Source: Salminus brasiliensis
Lineage: Eukaryota > Chordata > Actinopteri > Characiformes > Bryconidae
NCBI RefSeq assembly: GCF_030463535.1
Contig: NC_132881.1
Coordinates: 40,080,973-40,144,972, forward strand
DNA length: 64,000 bases
Direction: 5' to 3'
Position numbers and translations under genes: made by a program. Shown here piece by piece: positions 63,101-64,000 of the stretch; within the stretch, counting starts at the first letter, position 1; every line of letters begins with the position of its first letter. Below the pieces are notes generated by a model, which was not told where the DNA came from, did not search any database, and worked only from the letters and a program-made list of their open reading frames with translations.

Positions 63101-64000
63101 CTGGCCACAGACACTATCATTTCATTTCTGTGAAAGCAAATTCAAAGCTCTTCCATGCTGCCTTTTTTCAGGGTTTTTGTATAATTCCTCAGGGATTGCT
63201 AAAAACATGTACAGGCAGATTCCTCCTCACCACAGCGTAAGCATTTTCACTTTTTTATTTATTCTAAAGGTATAGTATAGAAAGTATTTTTTACTGTTAT
63301 TATTTTCTTCACAAATGACATGCACAGCAGTGCTGAACACTTTAACGCTAATTGTCTTTAAACTGTAATAAGATGCCTCATCCATGAACCTGAGCAGTAG
63401 GTCCCCATGCTCGGTTATAAAACATACTTGGCTTATGTTGTAAAAACTGAATTACCTAACTGATTGTATTGGCTACACAGCAGCCAACGTCAAGGCTACT
63501 ATTATTTGACACTGGATCCCCTTTCGACAGGTCAAAGATCTCTTCCCAAAGTAAGTGATGACGTGCAACCACACACCCACCCACGCATACACACACAGCT
63601 GCTTCCTTACACCAACTGCTGATGCATGGTCAGCACCTCTCTGGCACAAGGCTGTGCAAACTTTAGGGTCCTGTTTCAAAGGAATGATGATCTCGCTCTA
63701 TGACTGATTCTATATAATTTATGTAAATTGAGAAACTGTTCGAACAGTGACACTGAAAATGTGACAATAGTGTGTGTAACCGGGGGTGGGGGGGTGGGGG
63801 GTGGGGAATGCTGCTACACAGGTTTCGAACAGAAGCTATGGAAATATCAGACCATCTCCAAGGAGCTCAAACAGAGCTGTTTGAGGCCCACAGCAACTCC
63901 TAGGTATAGATTTAGCAATAAAGAGTTAAAAATAAAGTGCTAACTATAAGGCTTATTTGTTAAAGTTCATTGTTAAAATGTTCATCTTCATCCAGACAGC
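60186..64000. other. Region upstream of slc43a1 coding start; no gene recognised
   Basis: The acceptor AG at 60,186-60,187 (minus strand, 3 bases before the ATG) implies an upstream noncoding slc43a1 exon, either here or beyond the edge. I could not pick a donor with confidence. Around 61,560-61,770 a plus-strand frame with 'RKSRSRRPRKLLYRAAHILA' looks like a transposase relic, and 'gtaggcctgtcacgataatt' at about 61,762 resembles the start of a common short repeat. The open frame at 62,878-63,240 resembles nothing known. A G-rich tract lies at 63,782-63,806. Confidence 0.4.
63782..63806 (+). other. G-rich tract, candidate G-quadruplex
   Basis: Four G runs (5, 7, 6 and 4) separated by single T bases, the textbook spacing for a stable G-quadruplex. 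Confidence 0.7.

Noticed and set aside
62878-63240. 120-codon open frame right of slc43a1
   Set aside because: Composition and sequence resemble no protein family; no splice sites or neighbours support it.

Overview
This window looks like teleost fish nuclear DNA. It is AT-rich and intron-rich, dense in (CA)n/(GT)n microsatellites, and littered with Tc1/mariner relics, short inverted-repeat elements and tRNA-derived SINE-like pieces. Four vertebrate protein genes can be reconstructed exon by exon, with reading phase matching at every junction. An otophysan fish is likely because the proteins resemble zebrafish orthologues from memory, but the species cannot be fixed from sequence alone.

Layout. 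(1) About 1-25.4 kb, plus strand: zdhhc5, a DHHC palmitoyltransferase of 777 aa in 11 coding exons. It has a CpG-rich putative promoter near the left edge, a long inferred 5'UTR exon (about 6.07-7.93 kb) and a 3'UTR to about 25.4 kb. (2) 27.56-34.69 kb, minus strand: tmx2, an ER thioredoxin-related transmembrane protein of 307 aa in 8 coding exons, convergent with zdhhc5. (3) 36.09-39.91 kb, plus strand: med19, a Mediator head subunit of 245 aa in 6 exons, head-to-head with tmx2 across a 1.4 kb intergenic promoter region. (4) 39.9-46.1 kb: a gene-free stretch of decayed Tc1 elements, a LINE-like 3' tail and a nested miniature element. (5) 46.08-60.18 kb, minus strand: slc43a1 (LAT3), a neutral amino-acid transporter of 566 aa in 14 coding exons, with its first noncoding exon further right and not identified. 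(6) 60.2-64 kb: no coding gene recognised.

In human chromosome 11q12, ZDHHC5, MED19, TMX2 and SLC43A1 lie in one neighbourhood, so this is a conserved block. The med19/tmx2 pair, however, is flipped relative to zdhhc5. The genes share no pathway; they are linked by ancient synteny and, for med19/tmx2, by a shared divergent promoter.

The most notable non-genic feature is a complete Tc1 transposon (49,065-50,641) inside an slc43a1 intron. It has long IR/DR-type inverted repeats, TA target-site copies and an uninterrupted DD34E transposase, so it may be young and possibly autonomous. Other points of interest are a GC-AG intron in zdhhc5, microsatellites fused to zdhhc5 splice sites, a possible 69-nt cassette exon, a six-copy interspersed repeat in which an internal CA/GT run has expanded in some copies, and a nested MITE. 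I did not find a wholly undescribed biological system.
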